From CAVSRC01 sp963730325 (lineage in GTDB: Bacteria; Pseudomonadota; Alphaproteobacteria; Rhizobiales; Kaistiaceae): DNA of 64,000 nt. Of this stretch, positions 8,458 to 18,949 are shown piece after piece. The notes under the pieces were generated by a model. That model was given only the letters and a program-made list of their open reading frames with translations. It searched no databases and had not been told where the DNA came from. The position numbers and the translations under genes were made by a program. The first letter of the stretch is position 1, and each line of letters starts with the position of its first letter. The stretch spans positions 148,659 to 212,658 of the forward strand of contig CAVSRC010000012.1 of assembly GCA_963730325.1 (NCBI GenBank), in the 5' to 3' direction.

Positions 8458-9153
8458 TCAGCCTTCGGTCCGGCGGGCGACGCGGCGGGCGAGCAGCTCG
8501 GAGAGGAGCAGCGCGGCGAAGGCGACGACAATGGCAATGATCGTCAGGCGCAGCGCCGGCAGCTCGCCGCCGGGCACCTGGGCATTGGTGTAGATCGCCA
8601 GCGGCACGGTCTGGGTGATGCCGGGGATGTTGCCGACGAAGGTGATGGTGGCGCCGAACTCGCCAAGCGCCCGGGCGAAGGACAGCACCACGCCGGCAAG
8701 GATGCCGGGCAGCGCCAGTGGCAGGGTGACGGTCGCCAGGATGCCGAGGCGCCGGGCACCGAGGGTTGCCGCCGCGGCGCCAAGGCGCGGGTCGATGGCC
8801 TCGATCGACAGGCGGATGGCGCGCACCATCAGCGGAAAGCCCATGATCGCCGCGGCCAGCGCCGCCCCGGTCCAGTTGAAGGCGAGCACGATACCGAACG
8901 TCTTCTGAAGGAAGCCGCCGATCGGCCCCTTGGTGCCGAAGGCGATGAGCAGCAGATAGCCGGTCACCACCGGCGGCATGACCAGCGGCAGGTGGATAAT
9001 GCCGTCGAGCAGCGAGCGCCCGACGAAACGGCCGCGGGCGAGCAGCCAGGCAATGGCGAAGCCGAAGGGCAGGCTGACCAGCGCCGCCACCGTCGCCACG
9101 CGCAGGCTGAGCGCGATGGCGGACCATTCCTGTGGGGTCAGCGGGTCGAGCAT
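8458..9153 (-). CDS. modB: Molybdate ABC transporter permease
   Basis: A 231-residue inner-membrane permease with about five membrane helices. The EAA loop that docks ModC is visible as EAIDPRLGAAAATLGARR (near residues 120-137), and GEFGATITFVGNIPG is typical of ModB. It sits between modA and modC on the same strand with gaps of 12 and 5 bases, so one operon. Confidence 0.96.
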   Translation of the reverse strand: MLDPLTPQEWSAIALSLRVATVAALVSLPFGFAIAWLLARGRFVGRSLLDGIIHLPLVMPPVVTGYLLLIAFGTKGPIGGFLQKTFGIVLAFNWTGAALAAAIMGFPLMVRAIRLSIEAIDPRLGAAAATLGARRLGILATVTLPLALPGILAGVVLSFARALGEFGATITFVGNIPGITQTVPLAIYTNAQVPGGELPALRLTIIAIVVAFAALLLSELLARRVARRTEG

Positions 9154-9165
9154 GGAGCCCCTATT

Positions 9166-9951
9166 TCACGAGCCCGGCGAGACGATGGTGAAGCCCTGCT
9201 TGCGATAGGCCGGTGCGGCCGCGTCCGATTGCAGGAAGGCGAAGAAGGCTATCGCATCCGCACTGGTCGCCCCGGCGGTCATGGCGACAGGATAGAGGAT
9301 CGGCTCGTGGCTGTCGGCGGGAAAGGTGCCGATCGCCTTCACCGCCGGCTCGGCGGCGGCATCGGTCGCATAGACGATGCCGGCCGGCGCTTCGCCGCGG
9401 GCGACGAAGGCGAGCGCCAGGCGCACATTCTCCGACTGCACCACGCGGGGCGCGATGCTCTCCCACACGCCCAGGCTCTCGAGCGCGGCCTTGCCGTAGC
9501 GGCCGGCCGGCACCAATTCGACATTGGCCATGGCGAGGTGCCCGTCGGGGCCGAGCAGGCCGGCGAGGTCCATGCCCGGTGCGATCGCGATTGTCGCGGT
9601 CAACTCCTTGGGCACGACCAGGGCGATCGCGTTGCCGAGCAGCGTGCGCCGTGTCTCCGGCTGCACCAGCTTGTGGTCCACGGCGTAGTCCATCCAGGCC
9701 ACGTCGGCGGAGAAGAAGATGTCGGCCGGCGCGCCCTGCTCGATCTGGCGGACGAGCGTCGCCGTGCCGGCGTAGCTGATGGCGACCGACTTGCCGGTCT
9801 TCTCGCGATAGGCGGCGGCGACGTCGTCGAGGGCGTTCTTCAGGCTGGCGGCAGCGAAGACGATTGGCTCAGCGGCAAAGGCGGGCAGGGCCGCGGTGGC
9901 GAACGCCGGTGCGGCGACAATGGCGGCGAGGAACAGGCGGCGGGCGATCAA
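9166..9951 (-). CDS. modA: Molybdate-binding periplasmic protein
   Basis: A 261-residue substrate-binding protein that captures molybdate in the periplasm for ModBC. A signal peptide (about residues 1-26, ending AFA) is followed by the ModA start IVFAAASLKNALDDVAAAY, ISYAGTATLVRQIEQGAPADIFFSAD and YATDAAAEP, all typical anion-contact regions. The start codon is TTG with an AGGTG Shine-Dalgarno that directly abuts the Mo-box, so operator-bound repressor would also cover the ribosome site on the DNA. Confidence 0.96.
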   Translation of the reverse strand: MIARRLFLAAIVAAPAFATAALPAFAAEPIVFAAASLKNALDDVAAAYREKTGKSVAISYAGTATLVRQIEQGAPADIFFSADVAWMDYAVDHKLVQPETRRTLLGNAIALVVPKELTATIAIAPGMDLAGLLGPDGHLAMANVELVPAGRYGKAALESLGVWESIAPRVVQSENVRLALAFVARGEAPAGIVYATDAAAEPAVKAIGTFPADSHEPILYPVAMTAGATSADAIAFFAFLQSDAAAPAYRKQGFTIVSPGS

Positions 9952-9960
9952 GGCGGCACC

Positions 9961-9986
9961 TCGATATGTTTAGGTAAACATATCGA
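9961..9986. promoter_or_regulatory. Mo-box-like ModE operator before modA
   Basis: A perfect inverted repeat with 11-bp arms, TCGATATGTTT and AAACATATCGA, separated by AGGT. It lies 9 bases before the modA start codon and 27 bases after the modE stop. Length, A/T-rich core and position match the Mo-box bound by ModE-type repressors in front of molybdate transport operons. A bound repressor here would block modABC transcription when molybdate is plentiful. Confidence 0.85.
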
Positions 9987-10013
9987 ATATGTCAGCACGG
10001 CGCCGCGCCGGAA

Positions 10014-10439
10014 TCAATCGTCGGTGCGGCGGCGGCGCCCGCGCGTCGATGAACGGGTGGGTTCCGGGCCGGCGCCGTCCGGTTTCACGTAGTGGCGGAG
10101 ATCGGCGATGCCGGCGGCAACCGCCTTTTCGGCGTCGGCTTCCATCTGGTGGTAGCGGTCGAGCACGCGGCGGCCGAGCGGGGTCAATCGGGTGCCGCCG
10201 CCGCCGCCGGTGCCGCCCTTTGCCGTCTCGACCAGTGGCTCGACAAAGGCGGCGTTCATCTCCTGCACCAAGAGCCAGCTGCGCTTGTAGCTCATGCCGG
10301 AACGCTTGGCCGCCGCGGTCAGCGAAGCGGTGTCGCCGATCGCCTGGAGGAGGCCGGCCTTTCCCGGACCGATCGCCACGCCGGGCTTCAGCACGATGCG
10401 GAAGCGCAGGCCTTCGGTTCGGTTGACGAATTGCGGCAA
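10014..10439 (-). CDS. modE: ModE-type winged-helix regulator, DNA-binding domain only
   Basis: About 141 residues with the ModE N-terminal pattern: LRFRIVLKPGVAIGPGKAGLLQAI, then the helix-turn-helix TGSLTAAAKRSGMSYKRSWLLV-like segment, and a Gly-rich wing GGTGGGGGTRLTPLGRRVLDRYH. It lacks the C-terminal molybdate-binding (TOBE/molbindin) domains of E. coli ModE, so it is the short form, which may sense molybdate in another way. A TTG at 10439 with GGAG upstream is the best start; no ATG is near. It is cotranscribed with or directly upstream of modABC. Confidence 0.88.
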   Translation of the reverse strand: MPQFVNRTEGLRFRIVLKPGVAIGPGKAGLLQAIGDTASLTAAAKRSGMSYKRSWLLVQEMNAAFVEPLVETAKGGTGGGGGTRLTPLGRRVLDRYHQMEADAEKAVAAGIADLRHYVKPDGAGPEPTRSSTRGRRRRTDD

Positions 10440-10619
10440 GTACCGACTCCCAAACTGACAAGTATGCGCAATCTTGAATAGAAAAGCAGTTGCAGGAAAG
10501 GTGCCGCGCACGGTCGCGTTGACGCACCACCAGGGCTGGTGAATCCGCAACACAACCGGGGGCCCCCGACGCCAGGTTGTACCTAGGGCGGCATCGGCCT
10601 CAGGTGTAATATCCAGCCG

Positions 10620-11261
10620 ATGACGGCCGATTCGACGCCAGCTCCCGCCGGTGCTGTGCACGGCGTAGCCAAAGCCGCCAGGCGGCTGGCAGCGGGAGTC
10701 TGGCTGAAATGGGGTGCGGTCGGCGCGGTGGCGCTGGTCCTCGTGGCGTTCTTTGGCGCCTACTTCCTGCCGCGCGCACCGGAAGTCACCCGGTCGATCG
10801 ATATCGCTGCCCCGCGCGCAGCGCTCTTTCCGCTGGTCGCCGATCTTCGTCATCTGCCGGACTGGTCGCCGCGGCTCACCGCCGATCCCGATATTGCGAT
10901 CACCTTCACCGGGCCGCTAGACGGTGTCGGCCAGGCCATCTCCTGGCAGAGCAAGCGGCCGGAGGTCGGCTCCGGCATCGAGACGATCACGGCGATCGCG
11001 CCCGACAGCTCGGTCACGATGCGCGTCACCCTTGCCGGACAGCCGTCGACCGCGGCGTGGTTCCGTCTTGAGCAGAAGAGCGCGGCCGAAACCACCGTCG
11101 TCTGGGGCTATCGCAAGGATCTCGGCTTCAACCCGATCAACCGTTATCGCGGCCTGACGATCGACGGCCTCGTCGGGCCGGATTACGAGCGTGGTCTGAA
11201 GCGCCTCAAGGCTATTGCCGAGACGCCGCCGGAGAGCGGTCAGCCGCCCAAGACGAACTAG
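10620..11261 (+). CDS. Membrane-anchored SRPBCC (polyketide cyclase-like) protein
   Basis: A 213-residue protein with one transmembrane helix (about residues 32-52) and a C-terminal START/SRPBCC-type lipid-binding fold starting at VTRSIDIAAPRAALFPLVADLRHLPDWSP. The Trp and the charged turn in that segment are the family hallmark. Such proteins bind hydrophobic ligands; the ligand here is unknown. The C-terminal domain would face the periplasm. It is divergent from modE. Confidence 0.82.
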   Translation: MTADSTPAPAGAVHGVAKAARRLAAGVWLKWGAVGAVALVLVAFFGAYFLPRAPEVTRSIDIAAPRAALFPLVADLRHLPDWSPRLTADPDIAITFTGPLDGVGQAISWQSKRPEVGSGIETITAIAPDSSVTMRVTLAGQPSTAAWFRLEQKSAAETTVVWGYRKDLGFNPINRYRGLTIDGLVGPDYERGLKRLKAIAETPPESGQPPKTN

Positions 11262-11274
11262 AATCCGAACGTCC

Positions 11275-11451
11275 CTAGCCGATCCCTGGGAATGACGGCC
11301 ACGCCTGCATGGGGTGGTCGAAGAGCTGCGTGCCGCCGTTGAATGCGATCAGGGCCAGCATGAAGACGGTATAGACGGCGATCCACACGAGAAACCCGCC
11401 GGTGCCGGCGTCGTGGGCCACCTGTGTGCGGTTGCGAGCGATACTGCGCAT
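11275..11451 (-). CDS. Small single-pass membrane protein
   Basis: A 58-residue protein with a basic, soluble N-terminus (MRSIARNRTQ), one membrane helix (about residues 21-40) and a short tail rich in aromatic residues and proline. The ATG at 11451 is supported by a GGGAGGG Shine-Dalgarno 7-10 bases upstream. The family is not recognised. It is convergent with the SRPBCC gene. Confidence 0.6.
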   Translation of the reverse strand: MRSIARNRTQVAHDAGTGGFLVWIAVYTVFMLALIAFNGGTQLFDHPMQAWPSFPGIG

Positions 11452-11815
11452 GGTGTCTCCCTCCCTGTCGGGGAGACCCATAGTGCGGTTGCGATGACGG
11501 CGCTCGTCGGACGGGAATGGGGCCATTGCGGACAGTTGTGCGGGCCGAATTGTGGCAAGGGCAGCGAGCGCTCCGCGGGCGGCGGATGGTGGTCCTGCAC
11601 CCTTGGCGGCACCGCCTCCGCAGACAGATCGCCTGGGAGGGCAGCGGTGAATTGTCGCAGGCGGGTCAGGTGGTTGGGTGAAGGTGTTGTTTTGACATGA
11701 GAATTTGAAATCGGCACAGGCAGATAATTGTACTCCGCTTGACGAAAATCACAGCACGTTCAGGGCCGGCTCTGTTGCATGGCGCCGATGCGACCAGGAA
11801 CGAAGGGCGGGCGAC
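11452..11815. other. Intergenic region before pckA
   Basis: Between a leftward small gene and pckA. It turns from GC-rich to A/T-richer toward pckA and holds a TTGACA hexamer at 11692-11697 and A/T-rich stretches (TAATTG near 11725), but with no -10 at the usual spacing, so I do not call a promoter. No open frame with a good ribosome site is seen. Confidence 0.5.
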
Positions 11816-13432
<1,617 letters not shown>

Positions 13433-13441
13433 CGCGGGCGT

Positions 13442-14059
13442 TCAGGGCCTCCAGTCCATGGGAACGTGGCCGGGCTCGGCGGCGACGCGCTTCAGCCAGG
13501 CGCCGATCGCCGGATAGGCCGCAAGCTCGAAGCCGCCGTCCTCGGCGACATGGGTATAGGCATAGAGCGCGATGTCGGCGACCGAATAGGCGCCGCCGGC
13601 GAGCCAGTCGCTCTTGGCAAGTGCCTGCTCCATGACGGAGAGCGCGCGGCCGCCGCGCGTCTGCCAGTCGGCCAGCTGCTCCGGCGTCGCCTTGCCGATG
13701 CGGTCCGGATAGATCTTCAGCCATGAGCGGGCGACGGCGATCACCGGCTCGTGGTCGTATTGCTCGAAGAACAGCCATTGATGGGCGAGCGCCCGCGCGA
13801 AGCGGTCGGCCGGCAGAAAGGGCGTGCCCTCGGCGAGGTAGAGCAGCATGGCGTTCGATTCCGACAGCTTGCGGCCGTCGGGGAGGACCAGCAGCGGCAC
13901 CTTGCCGTTGGGGTTCAGCGCCAGATAGTCCGGCGTGCGCGTCTCGCCCTTCGACGGGTCGGTCTCGACGATGCGGAAGGGAATGCCGAGCTGGTGCATC
14001 AGCAGCCGCGGCTTGTAGCAGTTCCCCGAAGCTTGCATCGAATAAAGTGTGTAGCTCAT
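13442..14059 (-). CDS. Glutathione S-transferase family protein
   Basis: A 205-residue GST. The thioredoxin-like N-domain starts YTLYSMQASGNCYKPRLLMHQLGIPFRIVE, followed by NPNGKVPLLVLPDG and the glutathione-binding ESNAMLLYLAEGT, then a helical C-domain with SVADIALYAYTHVAEDGG. The Ser/Cys near the first helix is a likely glutathione-activating residue. Substrate is unknown; a general detoxification role is likely. It is convergent with pckA, 9 bases apart. Confidence 0.93.
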   Translation of the reverse strand: MSYTLYSMQASGNCYKPRLLMHQLGIPFRIVETDPSKGETRTPDYLALNPNGKVPLLVLPDGRKLSESNAMLLYLAEGTPFLPADRFARALAHQWLFFEQYDHEPVIAVARSWLKIYPDRIGKATPEQLADWQTRGGRALSVMEQALAKSDWLAGGAYSVADIALYAYTHVAEDGGFELAAYPAIGAWLKRVAAEPGHVPMDWRP

Positions 14060-14175
14060 GCGTTCACCTCGCTCGTCTCACGAAGAATTGGCTGGCGTCA
14101 CGCACCCGTCCAATTCCAATCCGTGCGTAACACATCAGCCGAATCGATCGATCGGCGGAACGAAAGGTGGCCGGA

Positions 14176-14688
14176 ATGGACAGCGAGCAGTTGAAGGCGG
14201 CCCAGGCGCCCCTCAAGCAGCGCTATCGCGACGACCCGGACGCGGCGGTGGTCACCCTCCATGCCCGCGGCGCCATCGGTGACGGGGTCACCTGTTCGGT
14301 CGAGACCGGACAGGCGCTCGCCCGCGCCGGCCTGCATCCGGCAAGCGGCGGCGAGGCCATGGTCAATGTCTGCTCCGGCGACATGCTCTTGCAGGCGCTG
14401 GTCGCCTGTGCCGGCGTCACGCTCAATGCGGTCGCCACCTCGCTCGGCCTGCCGGTCACGGATGCGCGCCTCCACGCCGAGGGCGATCTCGATTTCCGCG
14501 GCACACTCGGCGTGTCGAAGGAGGCGCCGGTCGGCTTCCGCGATGTCCGCCTCAGGATCGAGGTCGAGGGCGATCTGACGGACGAGCAGTTGGCGACGCT
14601 GGTCAAGCTCACCGAGCGCTATTGCGTCGTCTATCAGACGCTGAAGAGCGCGCCGTCCCTGTCGGTTGCGGCGGAGCGGGCGGCCTGA
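14176..14688 (+). CDS. OsmC family protein
   Basis: A 170-residue OsmC-like peroxiredoxin-fold protein. Two cysteines fit the usual reactive pair, in NVCSGDMLLQALVACAG and ERYCVVYQTL. These proteins reduce organic hydroperoxides or are of unknown substrate. The ATG at 14176 is taken; an in-frame GTG nine bases upstream has no better ribosome site. It is divergent from the GST gene and may share its control region. Confidence 0.88.
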   Translation: MDSEQLKAAQAPLKQRYRDDPDAAVVTLHARGAIGDGVTCSVETGQALARAGLHPASGGEAMVNVCSGDMLLQALVACAGVTLNAVATSLGLPVTDARLHAEGDLDFRGTLGVSKEAPVGFRDVRLRIEVEGDLTDEQLATLVKLTERYCVVYQTLKSAPSLSVAAERAA

Positions 14689-14766
14689 GGTAAGGATTTC
14701 GATACCAGGATCGTGCCATGCCTGCGTGACGCCTGATTCCGGCCTGCGATCAGCCGAGACCGCACC

Positions 14767-15726
14767 ATGCAGCGACCTGGCGCATTCACGCCCGAGGACT
14801 TCCTGAAGATCGCGGTCATTGTCGCGATCGTGGCGGCCGATGCGGTGTGGATCGAACTCGGCAATTTCCACTTCGCTCTCGCCAGCACGATCCGCGTGGT
14901 CGCCGCCGTCGCCGTGCTTCTGGCCGTTGCCGAACTTTATCGCCGCTGGCGGCCGAACCGGAATTTCGTCGTCATGGTGCGCGAGACCGCGTGGCTGCTG
15001 GCCTTCTCGGCCGCCGCCGGGGTGTTCAGCAACCTCGTCGTCACCCTCAATCTGCCGCTTATCGACGACCGTCTCGTCGCTTTCGATGGTGCGCTCCATC
15101 TCGATTGGCAGGCCTACTACGCCTATGTCGTCGGGCACCCGGCGCTCGGCACCGTCTACGCGCTGTTCTATTTCGCGGCGCTGCCCTTCATCGCCTTCGG
15201 CATCATCGCGCTGGCCGTGATGGAGAGAACCGGGCGGGCGAGCGAGCTGGTGCTCGCCGCCATGATCGGCGCGCTCATCGCCATCGCCATATCGGGCCTG
15301 TGGCCGTCCTCCGGCGCGCTCGCCTATTTCCGCCCCGACGAGGCGCTGGCTCTGCATCACCCGATCGTCGACCTCGGTTACAAGCAGACCTTCTTCGATC
15401 TCAGGTCCGGGGCGTGGACCAGTTTCACCCTCGACGACGTCAAGGGGCTGATCGCGTTTCCGTCCTACCACGCCGTCCTCAACGTCATCATCGTGCTCGC
15501 CTTCCGCGGAATCTGGAAGTTCTTCTGGCCGATGCTGGCGCTGAACGTGGCGATGCTGGCAACGGCGCCGGTCGAAGGCGGCCATCACTTCGTCGACGTG
15601 TTCGGGGGCGTGGTCGTGGCGATCGTGGCGACCTGGCTCGCCAATCTCCTCCAGCGCCGGTTGCTCGCCGGCAAATTCTCCGCCGAGGGCATTGGCAGGG
15701 CGCCCGCCGGGGTACGCCTCGGCTGA
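14767..15726 (+). CDS. PAP2 superfamily membrane phosphatase
   Basis: A 319-residue integral membrane protein with about eight hydrophobic helices. The PAP2 acid-phosphatase motifs are in the C-terminal half: FPSYHA (phosphate-binding/catalytic His) and EGGHHFVDVFGG (second His and Asp). The first KxxxxxxRP motif is not evident, as in the inositol phosphorylceramide-synthase-like PAP2_3 subgroup. Likely substrate is a lipid phosphate or a phosphoinositol lipid, but this is inferred. Confidence 0.85.
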   Translation: MQRPGAFTPEDFLKIAVIVAIVAADAVWIELGNFHFALASTIRVVAAVAVLLAVAELYRRWRPNRNFVVMVRETAWLLAFSAAAGVFSNLVVTLNLPLIDDRLVAFDGALHLDWQAYYAYVVGHPALGTVYALFYFAALPFIAFGIIALAVMERTGRASELVLAAMIGALIAIAISGLWPSSGALAYFRPDEALALHHPIVDLGYKQTFFDLRSGAWTSFTLDDVKGLIAFPSYHAVLNVIIVLAFRGIWKFFWPMLALNVAMLATAPVEGGHHFVDVFGGVVVAIVATWLANLLQRRLLAGKFSAEGIGRAPAGVRLG

Positions 15727-15872
15727 GGGGCAGGCGGGCGCCGGCGTTTGGCCGAAAGCGCCCCGGGTTGCGGTAGCGCAACGCGCGCCAAAACACGCGG
15801 ATTTACTTGTGATCTACGCTGCGCGGGCCTAGGGTCCGCGCCGTTTGAAAACCCCTTTCCGGAGCCCGGATC

Positions 15873-17075
15873 ATGGCCTTCCTTGCCGACTCGCTCGCCC
15901 GCGTGAAGCCTTCTGCCACCATCGCGGTCACCAACAAGGCGCGTGAACTCAAGGCCGCCGGTCGCGACGTGATCGGGCTCGGCGCCGGCGAGCCCGATTT
16001 CGACACGCCCGACAACATCAAGGACGCGGCGATCAAGGCGATCCGCGACGGCAAGACCAAGTACACCGCCGTCGACGGCATCCCCGAGCTGAAGGCGGCG
16101 ATCGCCGACAAGTTCAAGCGCGAAAACGGCCTGACCTACGCGACCAACCAGATCACGGTCGGCACCGGCGGCAAGCAGGTGCTCTACAACGCGCTGATGG
16201 CGACGCTGAACCCCGGCGACGAGGTGCTCATCCCGACGCCCTACTGGGTGAGCTATCCGGACATGGTGCTGCTTGCCGGCGGCACGCCGACCTTCGTCGA
16301 GGCGTCGCTGGCAACCAACTTCAAGGTCACCGCCGAAGCCCTTGAAAAGGCGATCACGCCGAAGACCAAGTGGTTCATCTTCAACTCGCCGTCGAACCCC
16401 TCCGGCGCCGCCTATTCGCGCGCCGAGATGAAGGCGCTCACCGACGTGCTCGCCCGCCATCCCCAGGTCTGGGTGATGACCGACGACATCTACGAGCACC
16501 TTGTCTATGACGACTTCGTCTTCGCGACGGCGGCCGAGGTCGAGCCGGCGCTCATGGAGCGCACGCTCACCGTCAACGGCGTCTCCAAGGCCTATTGCAT
16601 GACCGGCTGGCGCATCGGCTATGCCGGCGGGCCGGTCGCGCTGATCAAGGCCATCGCCAAGATCCAGTCGCAGTCGACCTCCAACCCCTCGTCGATCTCG
16701 CAATATGCCGCGCTCGAGGCGCTGACCGGTCCGCAGGATTTCATCGCCGCGCACAACAAGGTGTTCAAGGAACGCCGCGACCTGGTCGTCTCGATGCTCA
16801 ACCAGACGCGCGGGCTGTCGTGCCCGACGCCGGAGGGCGCGTTCTATGTCTATCCCTCCTGCGCTGAGCTCATCGGCAAGAAGGCGCCGTCGGGCAAGGT
16901 GATCGAGAGCGACGACGATTTCGTCACCGAGCTGCTCGAAGCCGAGGGCGTGGCGGTGGTGCAGGGCTCGGCCTTCGGCCTCGGCCCCAACTTCCGCGTC
17001 TCCTACGCCACCTCGACGGAGGCGCTGGAGGCGGCCGGCGAGCGCATCCAGCGCTTCTGCGCCGAGTTGCGCTAG
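15873..17075 (+). CDS. aatA: Aspartate aminotransferase (class I, PLP-dependent)
   Basis: A 400-residue class I aminotransferase that exchanges amino groups between aspartate and 2-oxoglutarate. Visible are GAGEPDFDTPDNIKDAA, TVGTGGKQVLYNALMATLNPGDEVL, the Asn contact in SPSNPSGAAYS, the PLP-lysine motif SKAYCMTGWRIGY (about residue 240) and the Arg near the C-terminus in FRVSYATS, which binds the substrate carboxylate. It fits the Ib subgroup common in rhizobia. Some members also use prephenate. Confidence 0.95.
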   Translation: MAFLADSLARVKPSATIAVTNKARELKAAGRDVIGLGAGEPDFDTPDNIKDAAIKAIRDGKTKYTAVDGIPELKAAIADKFKRENGLTYATNQITVGTGGKQVLYNALMATLNPGDEVLIPTPYWVSYPDMVLLAGGTPTFVEASLATNFKVTAEALEKAITPKTKWFIFNSPSNPSGAAYSRAEMKALTDVLARHPQVWVMTDDIYEHLVYDDFVFATAAEVEPALMERTLTVNGVSKAYCMTGWRIGYAGGPVALIKAIAKIQSQSTSNPSSISQYAALEALTGPQDFIAAHNKVFKERRDLVVSMLNQTRGLSCPTPEGAFYVYPSCAELIGKKAPSGKVIESDDDFVTELLEAEGVAVVQGSAFGLGPNFRVSYATSTEALEAAGERIQRFCAELR

Positions 17076-17090
17076 CAAAGCGGCCGGCGC

Positions 17091-17849
17091 CTAGGCCACG
17101 GCGCTGAACAGCGACGCGAACTCCGCCATCTGCAGGCGGAGTTCGATGTCGCGGAAGCCGATGAACGCGTCTGCGATCCAGCGGTGGAGCGTCGTCCGCT
17201 CGGCCGTCCGGTGAAAATAGTCGCTGAGCGAAAAGCGCGGACGCATCACGACGCCATGCAACGTCTGCGGCAGCACGCCGATGCCGAGCGGCGGCGGGCT
17301 CGCCTCGGGAAGCGGGGGCAGGGGCGCGCCGAGCGGAAAGAGCAGCTCGTTCACCACCGGCACGACGGTCATGCGCGGGAACCGCCGCACCAGCGCGCGG
17401 TGGGCCGCGATGGCGTGGTCGTGGTTCTCGACGACGAAGAGCGCCGCCGTATCGATGCGCCTGGCGTGGGCGCTGTCGACGAAGGCGGTCGTCTCGGCGC
17501 TGGTGAAAAAGGGGTCGAAGAAGGCGGGCGCCAGGTCGATGACCTTGGGCCGGCCGTCGCTGACGATCAGCCGGTCGAACAGCGCCATCTCGCCGGTCGT
17601 GTCGGCGACGGTGGCGGGCACGGTGTGGTGCGGCTGATAGGCGGACAGCACCGGATCGTTCGGATTGGCGTCAAAGACAAACGGACCACGGTCGTCATTG
17701 AGAAGATAGTCGACCAGCAGGCGCGCGATCAGCGTGCGCCCGACGCGCGGTCGCGGCGAGCACACGATGAAGACAGGCGTTCGCCGCGCCGCGCCGCCCG
17801 GAGGTCGGGGCGCGACCTCGCCGGATGGTGCCGCCAGGTCCATCAGCAT
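17091..17849 (-). CDS. ParA-like protein with degenerate P-loop
   Basis: A 252-residue protein related to the MinD/ParA P-loop family. The region corresponding to the Walker A reads CSPRPRVGRT, where the usual Lys is Arg and the Gly pair is lost, so ATP binding or hydrolysis is doubtful. A VFDANPNDP segment and a strand DRLIVSDGRPKVIDLAP resemble the ParA Asp motifs. The start ATG at 17849 has GAAGG before it and lies 13 bases after the stop of the upstream ParA-like gene. The two probably work together. Confidence 0.65.
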   Translation of the reverse strand: MLMDLAAPSGEVAPRPPGGAARRTPVFIVCSPRPRVGRTLIARLLVDYLLNDDRGPFVFDANPNDPVLSAYQPHHTVPATVADTTGEMALFDRLIVSDGRPKVIDLAPAFFDPFFTSAETTAFVDSAHARRIDTAALFVVENHDHAIAAHRALVRRFPRMTVVPVVNELLFPLGAPLPPLPEASPPPLGIGVLPQTLHGVVMRPRFSLSDYFHRTAERTTLHRWIADAFIGFRDIELRLQMAEFASLFSAVA

Positions 17850-17862
17850 GGTGCGCGCGCCT

Positions 17863-18732
17863 TCAGGCCGCCTCGCGCCTCTGGCGCACGAGGTCGGCCA
17901 GCCCGACGCGGTCGTATTCCGCCCACACGCTTTGCAGCCAGTGGCGCACATAGCCGCGCAGAACGAAGGAATGGTTCGCCGGGCTGCCGTCGGAGGCCTG
18001 GTTGGCGACGAAGGTGGTGAAGGGGATCGCGGTCAACTCGACCCGCTCGCAGGCCAGCTCGTTCAGCCGGGGCACCGAGATTTCACGCAAGCCTTTGATC
18101 TTCTTGAAATATCCGTTGTAGGTCGTCGGGTCCCACTCGAAGAACGTCGTGTTGTTGATGAAGTTCTTGACGAGGAAATGGTGCGCCCCGGTCAATTGGT
18201 CGGCGGTGTCGCTGATTTCTTCCAGAGACGAAATCGACGGCCCCAAAATGTGAAAGACGGCGAAATTGAAGTCGCCCTGGCGGGCGGCGTAGAGGAAGCC
18301 GATGTCCTCCAGCGCGCGCAGCGTGGTCGACAGCAGCCCGGCGCGCACGTCGATGATCGTCACCTCGGCGGCGTTGATGGTGTCGAAGATCTTCATCTGG
18401 TCGGCGGCCGAGGTCACGTCGACGATATCGGTGACGTCGGGGTGAAACCGCTTGAGCGTGCCTTTCGGCGACTCGGTGTCGAAGGCGCGCGTCGGGATAT
18501 CGCGCGAGGCGAGATAGTCGAGCAGGGTGCGCGTCACCGTCGTCTTGCCGACGCCGCCCTTGTCGGCGCCGACCAGGATGATCGTCGGCATGGCGACGGC
18601 CTTGTCGGCCGCCGGTTTCGCCGGTGCCTGGCTGCGCGCCGATGCCTTGTCCCGCGACTGGTCCTTGGTGGGCGACGAATCCTTCTGCGCCGGCTGGTCG
18701 TCGGCCGGTGTGGTGTCTGGCGTATTGAGCAT
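17863..18732 (-). CDS. ParA/MinD-like ATPase
   Basis: A 289-residue protein. A low-complexity Pro/Ala/Lys-rich N-terminus (about 47 residues) precedes the P-loop domain TIILVGADKGGVGKTTVTRTLL, with the deviant Walker A KGGVGKTT, then AFDTESPKGTLKRF and the Asp motif in TIIDVRAGLLSTT. It lacks the typical C-terminal ParA region, so its cargo is unclear. It is the first gene of a two-gene unit with the degenerate paralog and is divergent from the exported-protein pair at 18950. Start ATG has a GAGGA ribosome site. Confidence 0.75.
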   Translation of the reverse strand: MLNTPDTTPADDQPAQKDSSPTKDQSRDKASARSQAPAKPAADKAVAMPTIILVGADKGGVGKTTVTRTLLDYLASRDIPTRAFDTESPKGTLKRFHPDVTDIVDVTSAADQMKIFDTINAAEVTIIDVRAGLLSTTLRALEDIGFLYAARQGDFNFAVFHILGPSISSLEEISDTADQLTGAHHFLVKNFINNTTFFEWDPTTYNGYFKKIKGLREISVPRLNELACERVELTAIPFTTFVANQASDGSPANHSFVLRGYVRHWLQSVWAEYDRVGLADLVRQRREAA

Positions 18733-18949
18733 GCCCCGTCCTCGGCTGGCCCCCAACCACCCGGATGAGGCATCCTCGGTCACAATCATGGCAGAACGGT
18801 AGCAAGCGGGGCGGGATCGTGGTGCCGCGTGGCGTGGCTCGATGGCAACAGTTGCTGCCGAATGGCCATAATTGCCAAGTGGCGGTTTACCTGGAGCGTC
18901 GTTTCAGGTTGAAATCCAAAGAAACCAGCAAGACTCGGGGTGGCCAGTC

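Noticed and set aside
15585..17078. A 497-codon frame on the - strand
   Set aside because: Shadow of the aspartate aminotransferase gene.
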